Assembly: GCF_040546585.1 (NCBI RefSeq)
Contig: NZ_JBEPOC010000001.1
Location: 3,596,001-3,660,000, forward strand
Source: Marmoricola sp. OAE513
Lineage (GTDB): Bacteria; Actinomycetota; Actinomycetes; Propionibacteriales; Nocardioidaceae
Length of the DNA: 64,000 bases
Direction of reading: 5' to 3'
Part shown: positions 7,357-15,415 of the stretch, piece by piece
Numbering within the stretch: the stretch's first letter is position 1
How the letters are laid out: each line of letters begins with the position of its first letter
Program-made: the position numbers and the translations under genes
Notes under the pieces: model-generated
The model's input: only the letters and a program-made list of their open reading frames with translations
Databases searched by the model: none
What the model was told of the DNA's origin: nothing

Positions 7357-7363
7357 CTAACGT
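7334..7363 (+). promoter_or_regulatory. promoter of the oxygenase operon
   Basis: -35 TTTACA at 7334-7339, 18-base spacer, -10 TAACGT at 7358-7363, 37 bases before the ATG at 7401. A gAGGAG ribosome-binding site lies at 7390-7395. Confidence 0.55.
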
Positions 7364-7400
7364 CGTGAGGAGTCCGACAACGACGTCACGAGGAGTTCCG

Positions 7401-8414
7401 ATGACCGCCGCGACCCAGACCTACGAAGAGAAGCTGCAGACCCTGTCCGAGGGGTCGGTCCACCAGCACTTCGACCCGTGGATCGACATCGACTGGGACA
7501 ACCCGGACTACGCGATCCACCACGACGACCCGCGCTGGGTGCTTCCGAAGGCGGATGCCCTGGGTCGCAGCGAGTGGTACCAGGCGCTCCCGCTGGAGCG
7601 GCAGATCGAGATCGGTCTGTGGCGCCAGGCGAACGTGACCAAGGTCGGCCTGCAGTTCGAGAACATCCTGATCCGCGGGCTCATGGAGTACGTGATGGGT
7701 CTGCCGAACGGGTCGCCGGAGTACCGGTACGTCACCCACGAGGCGACCGAGGAGACCCACCACACCCAGATGTTCCAGGAGTTCGTCAACCGCACCGGGA
7801 TCGACGTCCCGGGCGGGCCGCGCTACTTCCGTGCCCTCGCGCCGTTCCTGCCGCTGGCTGCGCGGCCGCTGTCGATCGTGTTCTTCATGGGGGTGCTGGC
7901 CGGCGAGGAGCCGATCGACCACCTGCAGAAGGCGATCCTGCGCGAGGGCACCGACGGCACCGTGATGCACCCCTTGCTCACCCGGATCATGCAGATCCAC
8001 ATCGCCGAGGAGGCTCGGCACATCTCGTTCGCCCACGAGTACCTCAAGCGCAACGTGCCGCGGGTGGGCCGCTTTCAGAAGGGTGTCCTCTCGGTCGTCT
8101 TCCCGGTGATCATGCGTCTCCTCGGCGACGCGATCATGGTGCCCGGCAAGGAGATGACGAAGCAGGTGGGCGTCCCGAAGAAGGTGCTCCAGGAGACCTT
8201 CTGGGACAGCCCCGAGGCGCGCGCGATGCTCAGCGACGTCTTCTACGACGTGCGCGCCCTGGCCGAGGAGCTCGACCTGATGAACCCGGTCTCGCGCCGG
8301 GTCTGGAAGGCGTTGAAGATCGACGGCGCCGGCGCCCGCTACCGCAGCGAGCCGGTGAAGCCCAGCAGCCGGAAGTCCAGCGACCGGAAGCCCAGCGTCC
8401 GCAAGGCAGCCTGA
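7401..8414 (+). CDS. AurF-like diiron oxygenase
   Basis: A 337-aa helical protein with paired carboxylate/histidine iron ligands: ENILIRGLMEY (E88, E96 region), EETHH (117-121), GEEPIDH (169-174), and H200 with EEARH (203-207). This spacing resembles the AurF/ferritin-like diiron N-oxygenase and hydroxylase family. The substrate cannot be read from sequence; actinobacterial relatives are broadly distributed and mostly uncharacterised. Start at 7401 chosen for the AGGAG site; an upstream in-frame GTG would lie inside the operator. The stop is one base before the next ATG, so the reductase downstream is almost certainly its electron donor. The Ser/Lys-rich tail (about 315-337) looks disordered. 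Predicted to be repressed through the two operators. Confidence 0.85.
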   Translation: MTAATQTYEEKLQTLSEGSVHQHFDPWIDIDWDNPDYAIHHDDPRWVLPKADALGRSEWYQALPLERQIEIGLWRQANVTKVGLQFENILIRGLMEYVMGLPNGSPEYRYVTHEATEETHHTQMFQEFVNRTGIDVPGGPRYFRALAPFLPLAARPLSIVFFMGVLAGEEPIDHLQKAILREGTDGTVMHPLLTRIMQIHIAEEARHISFAHEYLKRNVPRVGRFQKGVLSVVFPVIMRLLGDAIMVPGKEMTKQVGVPKKVLQETFWDSPEARAMLSDVFYDVRALAEELDLMNPVSRRVWKALKIDGAGARYRSEPVKPSSRKSSDRKPSVRKAA

Positions 8415-8415
8415 G

Positions 8416-10089
8416 ATGCCGTACGTCGTGACGCAGTCCTGCTGCAGCGACGCCTCCTGCGTCGTCGCCTGCCCGGTCAACTGCATCCACCCGGCCCCCG
8501 GCGAGCCCGGGTTCGCCGAGGCCGAGATGCTGTACGTCGACCCGAAGGCCTGCGTCGACTGCGGCGCCTGCACGACCGCGTGCCCGGTCGACGCGCTCAA
8601 GCCGCACACCAAGCTGACTGACGCCGAGCTGCCGTTCCTGGCGCTGAACCGTCTCTACTTCGAGAACCAGCCGCACGCCGACCGGACGCCGCTCGCGCTG
8701 GTACCCGCTGTCCGCGCGGTCGACCGGGACATCCGTGTCGCGGTGGTCGGCGCCGGCCCCGCCGGCCTGTACGCCGCGGACGAGCTGCTCAAGCACGCCG
8801 GGGTGAGTGTCGACGTCTTCGACCGGCTCCCCACGCCGTACGGACTGGCGCGGGCGGGGGTGGCTCCGGACCACCAGCACACCAAGCAGGTCACCAAGCT
8901 GTTCGCCGCGATCGAGGGCCAGCCCGGGTTCCGCTACCGGCTGAACGTCGAGGTGGGGCCGGACAGTGCTGCCGGGGTCACCCACGAGTGGCTGACGCAG
9001 CGCTACGACGGTGTCATCTACGCCGTCGGTGCCTCGCGCGACCGGTCGCTCGGCATCGAGGGCGAGCACCTGCTCGGCAGTGTCTCGGCCACGGACGTGG
9101 TGGGTTGGTACAACGGCCACCCCGACGCGCAGGACACCCCCGTCGACCTCGGTGGGGACCGGGTGGTCATCGTCGGCAACGGCAATGTCGCACTCGACGT
9201 CGCGCGCATCCTCACCGCCGACCCGGACTCGCTGCTCCCCACGGACACCGCGGCGCTGCCGCTGGCGACGCTGCGGGGCAGCAAGGTCTCCGAGGTCGTC
9301 GTGCTCGGTCGGCGCGGGCCCGCGCAGGCGGCGTTCACCGTGCCCGAGCTGATCGGTCTGGCCGGGCTCGACGACGTCGACGTCATCATCGACAACGGGG
9401 GAGAGGCGATCGTCGCGGACTCCGCCAAGACCGCGCTGCTCGCCGAGCTCGCCGAGCGCGCGCCGCGTCCCGGCCGTCGCCGGATCGTGCTGCGCTTCCA
9501 GACCGCGCCCGTGCGCATCCTCGGCCAGGAGAGCGTGTCCGGGCTCGAGGTCGCCCGGACCCGTCTGACCGAGACCGACGGACGCGTCCACGCCGTCGCG
9601 ACCGACGAGGTTGAGGTCATCGAGGCGTCCATGGTGCTGCGCTCGGTCGGCTACCGCGGCGTTGCCGTGGACGGGCTGCCCTTCGACGAGACTTCGGGCA
9701 CGGTCCCGAACACCAACGGCAGGGTCGTCCCGGGCACGTACGTCGCAGGTTGGATCAAGCGCGGACCGAGCGGCTTCATCGGCACCAACAAGGCGTGCTC
9801 CGAGGAGACCGTCGCGGCGCTGCTCGACGACGCTCAGGCGGGTCTGCTGGGCGAACCGCTCGGAACCAGGGCAGAGCTCGAGGACTTCTTCGCCGGGACC
9901 GACGTCGTGGACCTGGCCGGCTGGCAGGCGATCGACCGGCACGAGCTCGCGCTGGGCGCCGCGTCGGGCCGGGGGCGGGTCAAGCTGCTCGACGTCGCCG
10001 AGATGCTCGCGGTGACGCGCGCGGAAGTTCCCCGCAGACGTGTCGGCGGCGGCGGACGTCAGCGCTGGCCTCTAGGCTCCTCCGTGTGA
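8416..10089 (+). CDS. fprB: ferredoxin-NADP reductase with N-terminal 4Fe-4S ferredoxin domain (FprB-like)
   Basis: 557 aa. Residues 1-65 are a ferredoxin module with cysteine clusters (CCSDASCVVACP and CVDCGACTTACP). The rest is an adrenodoxin-reductase-type flavoprotein: the FAD site VAVVGAGPAGLYA is at about 108-120, the NADPH site VIVGNGNVALDVARIL at about 250, and the C-terminal RGPSGFIGTNK matches the family. It moves electrons from NADPH through FAD to the fused iron-sulfur clusters, here most likely to the diiron oxygenase encoded one base upstream. The domain order matches M. tuberculosis FprB (Rv0886). The 3' end overlaps tetR by four bases (GTGA). Confidence 0.9.
   Translation: MPYVVTQSCCSDASCVVACPVNCIHPAPGEPGFAEAEMLYVDPKACVDCGACTTACPVDALKPHTKLTDAELPFLALNRLYFENQPHADRTPLALVPAVRAVDRDIRVAVVGAGPAGLYAADELLKHAGVSVDVFDRLPTPYGLARAGVAPDHQHTKQVTKLFAAIEGQPGFRYRLNVEVGPDSAAGVTHEWLTQRYDGVIYAVGASRDRSLGIEGEHLLGSVSATDVVGWYNGHPDAQDTPVDLGGDRVVIVGNGNVALDVARILTADPDSLLPTDTAALPLATLRGSKVSEVVVLGRRGPAQAAFTVPELIGLAGLDDVDVIIDNGGEAIVADSAKTALLAELAERAPRPGRRRIVLRFQTAPVRILGQESVSGLEVARTRLTETDGRVHAVATDEVEVIEASMVLRSVGYRGVAVDGLPFDETSGTVPNTNGRVVPGTYVAGWIKRGPSGFIGTNKACSEETVAALLDDAQAGLLGEPLGTRAELEDFFAGTDVVDLAGWQAIDRHELALGAASGRGRVKLLDVAEMLAVTRAEVPRRRVGGGGRQRWPLGSSV
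10073..10078 (+). promoter_or_regulatory. internal -10 box TAGGCT for leaderless tetR transcript
   Basis: TAGGCT lies inside the end of the reductase gene, seven bases before the tetR GTG. It would allow the regulator to be made independently of the operon promoter. Confidence 0.5.
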
Positions 10090-10820
10090 GCAGCAAACCG
10101 ACCGTTCCCGCGCCCTCGGGTGGCGGCGACGGTCGGGGCGAGCGCTGGGCCGCGCACCGGGAGGAACGCCGGGCGCAGATCCTCGACGCCGCCATCGTCG
10201 TCATCGAGCGCGAGCCGATCGGTGCCGAGATCCACGTCCGGCAGTTCGCCGAGGAGGCGGGGCTCGGCCGTGCCGTGCTCTACCGGCACTTCACCGACCG
10301 GGCCGACCTCGACCGCGCGATCCAGAAGCGGATCATCGAGCTGCTCATGGACGAGCTCGTGCCGCAGTTCGAGCTCTCCGGAACGATCCAGCAGATCATC
10401 GAGCGGATCGTGCACGCGTACGTCGCCTGGGCGGCCGAGCACCCCGCGCTGCACCGTATCGGCGCGTCCGAGAGCCAGGACGCCGAGCGCCTGGGTGACG
10501 TCATCCAGGCCACCGAGCAGATCGGCGGCCTGATCGCGATGCTCGTGACCTCGGGTGCGAGCCTGCTCTCGGTGGAGCTCGACGAGGACGACAAGCACAT
10601 CCTCGACCCGCTGGTCTTCGGCATCGTCGGACAGGCGGTCGGGACCGTCCGGTTCTGGCTGGCCCGCGAGGAACAGGTGCCCTCGGCCGACGTGCTCGCC
10701 AACCACCTGGCCCGGTCGGTGTGGTTCCAGATCGAGGGCCACGCCCGCGACCGCGGCGCCGTCCTGGACCCGAACCTGTCGCTCGACGACCTGATCCTCG
10801 GAGCCCTGCGCGGCGACTGA
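10086..10820 (+). CDS. TetR-family transcriptional regulator
   Basis: 244 aa. The helix-turn-helix lies near residues 22-70 (RRAQILDAAIVVIERE ... VRQFAEEAGLGRAVLYRHF). The C-terminal all-helical domain (AYVAWAAEHPALHRI onwards) is the ligand/dimer domain. GTG start at 10086 within a GTGA overlap. As third gene of an oxygenase-reductase-regulator unit, it probably represses the promoter at 7334-7363 by binding the TGTGAC-N5-GTCACA pair, with the oxygenase substrate or product as inducer (inference). Confidence 0.9.
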   Translation: MSSKPTVPAPSGGGDGRGERWAAHREERRAQILDAAIVVIEREPIGAEIHVRQFAEEAGLGRAVLYRHFTDRADLDRAIQKRIIELLMDELVPQFELSGTIQQIIERIVHAYVAWAAEHPALHRIGASESQDAERLGDVIQATEQIGGLIAMLVTSGASLLSVELDEDDKHILDPLVFGIVGQAVGTVRFWLAREEQVPSADVLANHLARSVWFQIEGHARDRGAVLDPNLSLDDLILGALRGD

Positions 10821-11078
10821 ATCGGAGTACAGCGCCGATGTCGATCATTTTGTCACTGACCTTGCGAGATGCTCCGTTTTACCTTCGCTGGCCCGGGCGT
10901 GTCCCGGTTTCCCGACCATTGTCCGATTAGCCGTTTTCGCGGTCTACACAAGGCTTTGACGTGGTCTGGGCGCGTAGGCATCTTGGGCAGTTCCACCCGA
11001 AGGGGTAACCCGGCCGTCGGTGCGTCGTTGAACTGCCCGAACGGTACAAACCTCACAAATCTCTCCTGGAGGAGAACC
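10821..11078 (+). promoter_or_regulatory. 258-base leader/promoter region of the SipW cluster
   Basis: No gene is seen here. The DNA is less GC-rich than its surroundings at 10845-10960. A weak ATCGG/CCGAT stem follows the tetR stop. A possible -10 TAGGCA lies at 10975-10980, just before the structured element at 10985-11038. A very strong ribosome-binding site (GGAGGAG, about 11068-11074) precedes the first gene. Confidence 0.45.
10985..11038 (+). ncRNA. putative structured 5' leader of the SipW cluster
   Basis: GGGCAGTTC (10985-10993) pairs perfectly with GAACTGCCC (11030-11038). The enclosed 36 bases can form two further small stems, ACCC-gaag-GGGT and ACC...GGT, giving a three-way-junction shape 40 bases before the first ATG. 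It does not match a riboswitch consensus that I know. It may be a regulatory RNA or an mRNA-stabilising stem. Confidence 0.4.
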
Positions 11079-11630
11079 ATGAAGAAGTCCACCAAGGGCG
11101 CTCTCGCCGCTGCCGCTGCTGGCACCCTGCTGCTGGGCGGCGCCAGCACCCTCGCATTCTGGGCCGACGACGCCTCCGTGGCCGGTTCGACCATCACTGC
11201 GGGCACGCTCGACCTCAACCAGACCGCGTGCGGTGACTGGGTGCTCGACGGCACGGGCGGCACCGGCGGTCCGCTGGCCGGCCGCCTGCTCGTCCCGGGC
11301 GACTCGCTGACCAAGCAGTGCACCTACACGATCAGCTCGACCGGCGACCACCTCGCCGCCAAGCTCGACGTCAGCGTGCCGACCAGCTCGGGTGACCTCA
11401 AGTCGGCTCTGTCGACCAACTCGTCGTCCTTCACCATCACCAAGGCCGGTGGCTCGCCGCAGACCGTCACCCCGGGTTCGTCGTTCAACTTCGACGAGGG
11501 TGACTACACCGTCGTCGCCGACTTCGCCGTCACGTTCCCCTACGGCTCGTCGGTCGACAACAGCTCGCAGGGTGACAGCGCGACCTTCGACGCCATCAGC
11601 CTGACCGTCACCCAGGTCAACAACCACTGA
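11079..11630 (+). CDS. SipW-dependent-type secreted protein (substrate A)
   Basis: 183 aa. The N-terminus is a non-classical signal peptide of the SipW/TasA type: a short Lys-rich start, an Ala/Leu-rich core (about 7-26), then FWADDASVAGSTITAGTLDL with the AGSTIT motif at 35-40. No AxA site is used. The mature part (about 45-183) is Ser/Thr/Gly-rich with two cysteines and looks like a beta-sandwich (LDVSVPTSSGDL, YTVVADFAVTFPYGSS). Relatives such as TasA and camelysin form fibres or matrix in Bacillus; actinobacterial ones are uncharacterised. It is first in the cluster with the best ribosome-binding site, so it is probably the most abundant product. The SipW peptidase gene follows 25 bases later. 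Confidence 0.85.
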   Translation: MKKSTKGALAAAAAGTLLLGGASTLAFWADDASVAGSTITAGTLDLNQTACGDWVLDGTGGTGGPLAGRLLVPGDSLTKQCTYTISSTGDHLAAKLDVSVPTSSGDLKSALSTNSSSFTITKAGGSPQTVTPGSSFNFDEGDYTVVADFAVTFPYGSSVDNSSQGDSATFDAISLTVTQVNNH

Positions 11631-11655
11631 TCCGCCCGCTCCAGGAGATTCGACG

Positions 11656-12267
11656 ATGACGAACCAGCGCACCGTGCGCACCGTGGCCGGTAGGGCATTC
11701 GCCCTGCTGGTCGCGGGGTTCGTCATCGTTGTCCTTGGGGCGACGGTCCTCGTGCCTGCGGTCGGCGGCGGAACTGCGTACACGGTTCTCACGGGGTCGA
11801 TGCGTCCGCAGCTGCCGCCGGGAACAGTGGTGGTCGTCCGGCCGGCCGCAGCTGACGACATCCGCGTCGGCGACGTGGTGACCTATCAGATTGAGTCGGG
11901 GAAGCCGACCGTCGCAACGCACCGAGTCGTGTCGATTTCCTTGGATGGTAAGGGCGACCGCCGATTCATTACGCAGGGCGACGCCAACGGAGCACCGGAC
12001 CCCGAACCGGTGCGCCCGAAGCAGATCCGCGGAGTGCTCTGGTACGCCGTGCCCTACGTGGGCTACCCGGCCCGCATGGTCGACGGCGACATCCGTCGGC
12101 TCGCCGTGAGCGGTGCGATCCTGGTGCTGTTCGGCTACGCGGCGTTCTCCTTTGGGGGAGCGGCTCGGGACGGCATCCGCAACCGGCGAAACCGTCGCGA
12201 CGGCACCACCGTCGCGTCAGAGGAGAACGTGAACGAGCAACGAGAGCTCCACGAGGTGGGGTCGTGA
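11656..12267 (+). CDS. sipW: SipW-type signal peptidase I (peptidase 1)
   Basis: 203-aa membrane protease with an N-terminal helix (about 12-36) and a C-terminal helix (about 147-165). The nucleophilic serine is in LTGSMRPQL (S48). As in SipW and eukaryotic signal peptidases, a histidine (THRVV, H89) replaces the usual lysine. DDIRVGDVVTYQ and FITQGDANGAPDPE are the remaining conserved boxes. It probably removes the atypical signal peptides of the flanking substrates. The last four bases overlap the next gene. Confidence 0.9.
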   Translation: MTNQRTVRTVAGRAFALLVAGFVIVVLGATVLVPAVGGGTAYTVLTGSMRPQLPPGTVVVVRPAAADDIRVGDVVTYQIESGKPTVATHRVVSISLDGKGDRRFITQGDANGAPDPEPVRPKQIRGVLWYAVPYVGYPARMVDGDIRRLAVSGAILVLFGYAAFSFGGAARDGIRNRRNRRDGTTVASEENVNEQRELHEVGS

Positions 12268-12971
12268 AGGCCCGCGTCCTGGCCGTGCTGCTCGCGCTGA
12301 TCGGTGCGCTCGTGGCGGCCCTCGGGTCCGCTGCTCCGGCATCAGCGGCGGACGAGCTCGGGCTGAGCCCCGACGGCGTGACCTGGTCGGCGAACCTGCC
12401 GGCGCCGCTCTTCGACCCGGCGTTCCGCTGGGTCCCCGGCGACGTCGAGACGGCTTCGTTCTACGTGCGCAACCAGGACTCCGAGGCGGGCGTCCTGCAG
12501 GTCGTGATGGAGAGCACCCAGGTGCGCTCCCTGATCGACACCGGTGATCTTGAGGTCGCCGTCCGGGTCGGCGACTCCGAGTACGCCGCAGTCACGACCG
12601 CGGGTCCGCACACCCTCGTCCAGGGCGAGCAGATCCCTGCCGGCGAGGTCCGGCGCATCGACGTACGGATCACGTTCGAACCGGCATCCTCCAACGCCTC
12701 GCAGACCAAGCAGCTCGACCTGCGGTTCGGCGTGACCCTCAGCCAGGACACCTCGGTGCTCCCGCCCGACAACGGCGGGGACGGCGACGGTGATGGCAAC
12801 GGGAACGGCGTCGCCGGTCCTGACAACAACGGCGTCCTCCCCGGGACCGGTTCCACGATCAGCCGTGGACTGCTCCTGCTCGCGGTGGTCCTCACCGCCG
12901 GCGGCCTCGGGCTCGTCGGCATCGGCCGCCGCAACCGCGACACAGACGAAAGGCAGACCTCCCATGCGTAA
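12264..12971 (+). CDS. LPxTG-anchored surface protein of the SipW cluster
   Basis: 235 aa. It has a classical signal peptide (VLAVLLALIGALVAALGSAA then PASA), an Ig-like domain (about 30-160) with the phrase FYVRNQDSEAGVLQVVMES, a Gly/Asp/Asn-rich spacer (about 168-190), and a full sorting signal: LPGTG at about 193-197, a hydrophobic helix (LLLLAVVLTAGGLGLVGIG) and a positive tail. It should be attached to the cell wall by a housekeeping sortase encoded elsewhere; the class F sortase at 2615 is another possibility. It could act as the wall anchor for the other secreted proteins (inference). GTG start, four-base overlap with the peptidase gene. Confidence 0.85.
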   Translation: MKARVLAVLLALIGALVAALGSAAPASAADELGLSPDGVTWSANLPAPLFDPAFRWVPGDVETASFYVRNQDSEAGVLQVVMESTQVRSLIDTGDLEVAVRVGDSEYAAVTTAGPHTLVQGEQIPAGEVRRIDVRITFEPASSNASQTKQLDLRFGVTLSQDTSVLPPDNGGDGDGDGNGNGVAGPDNNGVLPGTGSTISRGLLLLAVVLTAGGLGLVGIGRRNRDTDERQTSHA

Positions 12972-13572
12972 GCCCCAGCTCTCGAAGCTGCTCCGCGACG
13001 TCCGTTTCCAGGCGATCGCGAGCCTCGGCCTCGTTCTCGGTGCAGCTGCGACCGGCACCTACGCCTACTGGTCGGACTCCGCAGCCGTTGCCGGGTCGAC
13101 CATCACCAGCGGGTCGATCGACCTGAAGGTGAACGGGACCGCCGGGAACCGGCTGGACAACGACAACGCCTACACGCAGCTGAGCTTCAGCAACATCGTG
13201 CCCGGGCAGAGCACCGCCGGTGTCATCACCGTGCGCAACAACGGTCTGTCCCCGCTGACCTACTACGCCCACGGGGCAGCGAGCAACGCCGACGGCAAGG
13301 GCCTCGGCGCTGCGCTCGTCGTCAAGGTCACCGGAGCGGCGACCAGGACTGCCTCGGGCTCGAGCTTCACCTGCGGCGGCGCGACCCTGGCGAACACGGG
13401 TACGTCGTTCTCGAACAACCTGGTCTCCTCGACGAACCCGCGCCAGCTCGCGGCCGGCACCGAGGAGACGCTGTGCATCGAGGCGACGCTGCCGACCGGC
13501 GCTGCGACCTCCCTGCAGAACGCGTCGACCAACGTCAGCTTCGCCTTCACCGCGAGCCAGATCATCCCGTGA
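12964..13572 (+). CDS. SipW-dependent-type secreted protein (substrate B)
   Basis: 202 aa. An N-terminal helix (about 15-32) is followed by YAYWSDSAAVAGSTITSGSI, the same AGSTIT processing region as substrate A. The mature domain begins DLKVNG and has TasA-like strands (FSNIVPGQSTAGVITVRNNG). Two cysteines (FTCGG, LCIEA) may form a disulfide. The start overlaps the LPxTG gene by eight bases; the stop TGA shares its A with the next ATG. Likely a fibre or matrix subunit, by family analogy. Confidence 0.83.
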   Translation: MRKPQLSKLLRDVRFQAIASLGLVLGAAATGTYAYWSDSAAVAGSTITSGSIDLKVNGTAGNRLDNDNAYTQLSFSNIVPGQSTAGVITVRNNGLSPLTYYAHGAASNADGKGLGAALVVKVTGAATRTASGSSFTCGGATLANTGTSFSNNLVSSTNPRQLAAGTEETLCIEATLPTGAATSLQNASTNVSFAFTASQIIP

Positions 13573-14660
13573 TGGACCTCCGAGCCCTGAACGCGCTGCA
13601 CCGGACCGGCCGGGTGGCGCTCGCCGCCAGTGCCGTCGTCGGTGCGGCGTGCGCTGTGCTCACGCTGGTGGCCGTGCTGACCGGTGTCCGTCCGCTCGTC
13701 TTCCTGTCCGGCTCGATGTCGCCCGACGTCACGACCGGGTCGCTCGGCTTCTCGCGGTCGGTCGACGCGGCCGACATCAAGGTCGGCGACGTCGTGACGG
13801 TGACGACGAAGGTGGATGCCAAGGTCACGCACCGGGTGGTCGCCGCGACCCACCACGACGACGTCGTCACGCTGCAGCTGAAGGGTGACGCGAACCAGAC
13901 CGCGGACGAGGAGCTCTACCGGGTGTCCTCGGCTCCCCGGCTGATGTTCGCCGTGCCGAAGCTCGGCTACCTGGTGAACTGGCTCTCGCACGCCCCCGGC
14001 AGCTACGTGCTCGCGCTCTACGTCGCCCTGATGCTGGTGGTCATCGCCCGCAGGAGGAACGTCGACTCGGGCACGACTCCCGGCCGTACGCCGGGACGCC
14101 ACCGCACCCGCGAGCCGCAGGTCCTGATCCCGCAGCCGGTCCCCACGCGACGCAGCGGCAACATCCTGCCGCCACCGATCATGGTCGAGCCGGTGGTGCT
14201 CGCCCGGACCGCCCGCGGGCCGCGCCGTGCGGTCCTCGTCGGCAGTGCGCTCCTTGCAGGCGTGCTCGCGCTCTCGGGCTTCGGGGGAGCGACCTGGGCG
14301 GCGTGGACCGACGACGCGGCGGTCTCCGGGTCGACGATCACGTCGGGGACCTGGGTGGTGGCTCCTCCGGTAGCGCCGACCGTGACGAGCTGCGTCCGCT
14401 CCGGTAACGCGATCACCCTCACCTGGACCCAGGCCGTGGACCCGGCCAACTTCCAGATCCGGTACACCACGCCGAACACCACGGAACCGCTGCTGGCCGG
14501 CACGGTGCGCACCGCGACGACGTCGGTGGCCAACTTCAACAACCAGACCGGTCAGATCTGGGTCGTGGCGATCAACGGCAGCTCCACCTCGCCGCAGTCG
14601 AACCGTTACGCGTTCACCGGGAACGGAACCGGCAACGCCGTGTGCAACCCGGTTCCCTGA
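13572..14660 (+). CDS. SipW-type signal peptidase fused to a SipW-type substrate
   Basis: 362 aa, about twice a normal SipW. Residues 1-165 are a complete peptidase: first helix 14-38, serine in LSGSMSPDV (S48), histidine in VTHRVV (H87), GDANQTADEE (105-114) and a second helix (143-160). After a basic Pro/Arg linker (165-218) comes a second export signal: helix 219-243, then WAAWTDDAAVSGSTITSGTW, the same motif as substrates A and B. The end (about 265-362) is a fibronectin-III-like domain. The reading frame is continuous and in phase, and the peptidase motif and substrate motif are both intact, so this is a true fusion rather than two genes. It may cleave itself. Confidence 0.85.
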   Translation: MDLRALNALHRTGRVALAASAVVGAACAVLTLVAVLTGVRPLVFLSGSMSPDVTTGSLGFSRSVDAADIKVGDVVTVTTKVDAKVTHRVVAATHHDDVVTLQLKGDANQTADEELYRVSSAPRLMFAVPKLGYLVNWLSHAPGSYVLALYVALMLVVIARRRNVDSGTTPGRTPGRHRTREPQVLIPQPVPTRRSGNILPPPIMVEPVVLARTARGPRRAVLVGSALLAGVLALSGFGGATWAAWTDDAAVSGSTITSGTWVVAPPVAPTVTSCVRSGNAITLTWTQAVDPANFQIRYTTPNTTEPLLAGTVRTATTSVANFNNQTGQIWVVAINGSSTSPQSNRYAFTGNGTGNAVCNPVP

Positions 14661-14674
14661 CCGTTTCCCCTCAG

Positions 14675-14707
14675 GTCGGCACCCCACGGACCGATGGGGG
14701 TGCTGAC
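14675..14707 (+). terminator. internal stem-loop between fusion gene and substrate C
   Basis: GTCGGCACCCC (14675-14685) pairs with GGGGTGCTGAC (14697-14707) with one G-T wobble. No T-run follows. It sits in the only sizeable gap (82 bases) of the cluster and may reduce transcription of the downstream genes. Confidence 0.5.
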
Positions 14708-14742
14708 GGGGTCCAGCCCAGGGCTCCCAAGGGGGCACGACC

Positions 14743-15411
14743 ATGGACACCAGGAACAGCAGGACCACCCGCACGACGATCGCGGTCTGGGGGAGCAGCG
14801 CCCTCGCGGCCGTCGTGCTCGTCCTCGGCGTGAACGGCACCCTAGCCTCGTGGACCAGCGCGGTCATCGCCAACGACACGAACACCGCAGCGACGTCTGC
14901 CGCGGTGATCCTGCGCGAGGTCGGGCCCGGTCCTCAGACCTGCTTCTCCAGCAGCGGCGCCGGCAACAGCTACACGTGCAGCACGATCAACAAGTACGGC
15001 GGCACGGCCAGCCCGCTCGCTCCCGGCACGAACCAGACGACCGACGTCGTGTTCACCAACGTCGGATCGGCCTCCGCATCGACCTTCGTGCTCGGCACCG
15101 GGTCGTGCTCGCAGACCCCGACCGCGGGCAGCGGCACCCCTGCGGCTGCCAACGTGTGCACCAGCGGTGACCTGACGGTCGCGGTCTCGTGCTCCGACGG
15201 GGCCACCTACGCCAGCGGCTCGGCCTGGGCCGACCTGGTCCACGCCGCGAGCGCCCCGGGGAGCACGCCCGCCACGCTCACGCACACCGCGACGATCGCT
15301 GCGGGCGCGTCGTTCACCTGTCGGTTCACGGTCGCGGTCACGGCGGGAGCGTCGGTGCTCGCGCAGGGCGTCACCGTCTCGCAGCCGCTGACCTGGACCC
15401 TGAACGTCTGA
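14743..15411 (+). CDS. SipW-cluster secreted protein (substrate C)
   Basis: 222 aa. Signal helix at about 12-34, then LASWTSAVIANDTNTAATS, a diverged version of the alternate signal motif (W-T-x-A-V-x-A-N). The mature part is Ser/Thr/Ala-rich with six cysteines (TCFSS, YTCST, SCSQT, VCTSG, SCSDG, TCRFT) and repeated beta-strand patterns. No enzyme motif is seen. It follows the internal hairpin and precedes the LamG-type gene by four bases. Confidence 0.75.
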   Translation: MDTRNSRTTRTTIAVWGSSALAAVVLVLGVNGTLASWTSAVIANDTNTAATSAAVILREVGPGPQTCFSSSGAGNSYTCSTINKYGGTASPLAPGTNQTTDVVFTNVGSASASTFVLGTGSCSQTPTAGSGTPAAANVCTSGDLTVAVSCSDGATYASGSAWADLVHAASAPGSTPATLTHTATIAAGASFTCRFTVAVTAGASVLAQGVTVSQPLTWTLNV

Positions 15412-15415
15412 TCCG

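Noticed and set aside
10985-11038. Known riboswitch (c-di-GMP, c-di-AMP, SAM, cobalamin or fluoride) before the SipW cluster
   Set aside because: None of the conserved core sequences of these classes is present.
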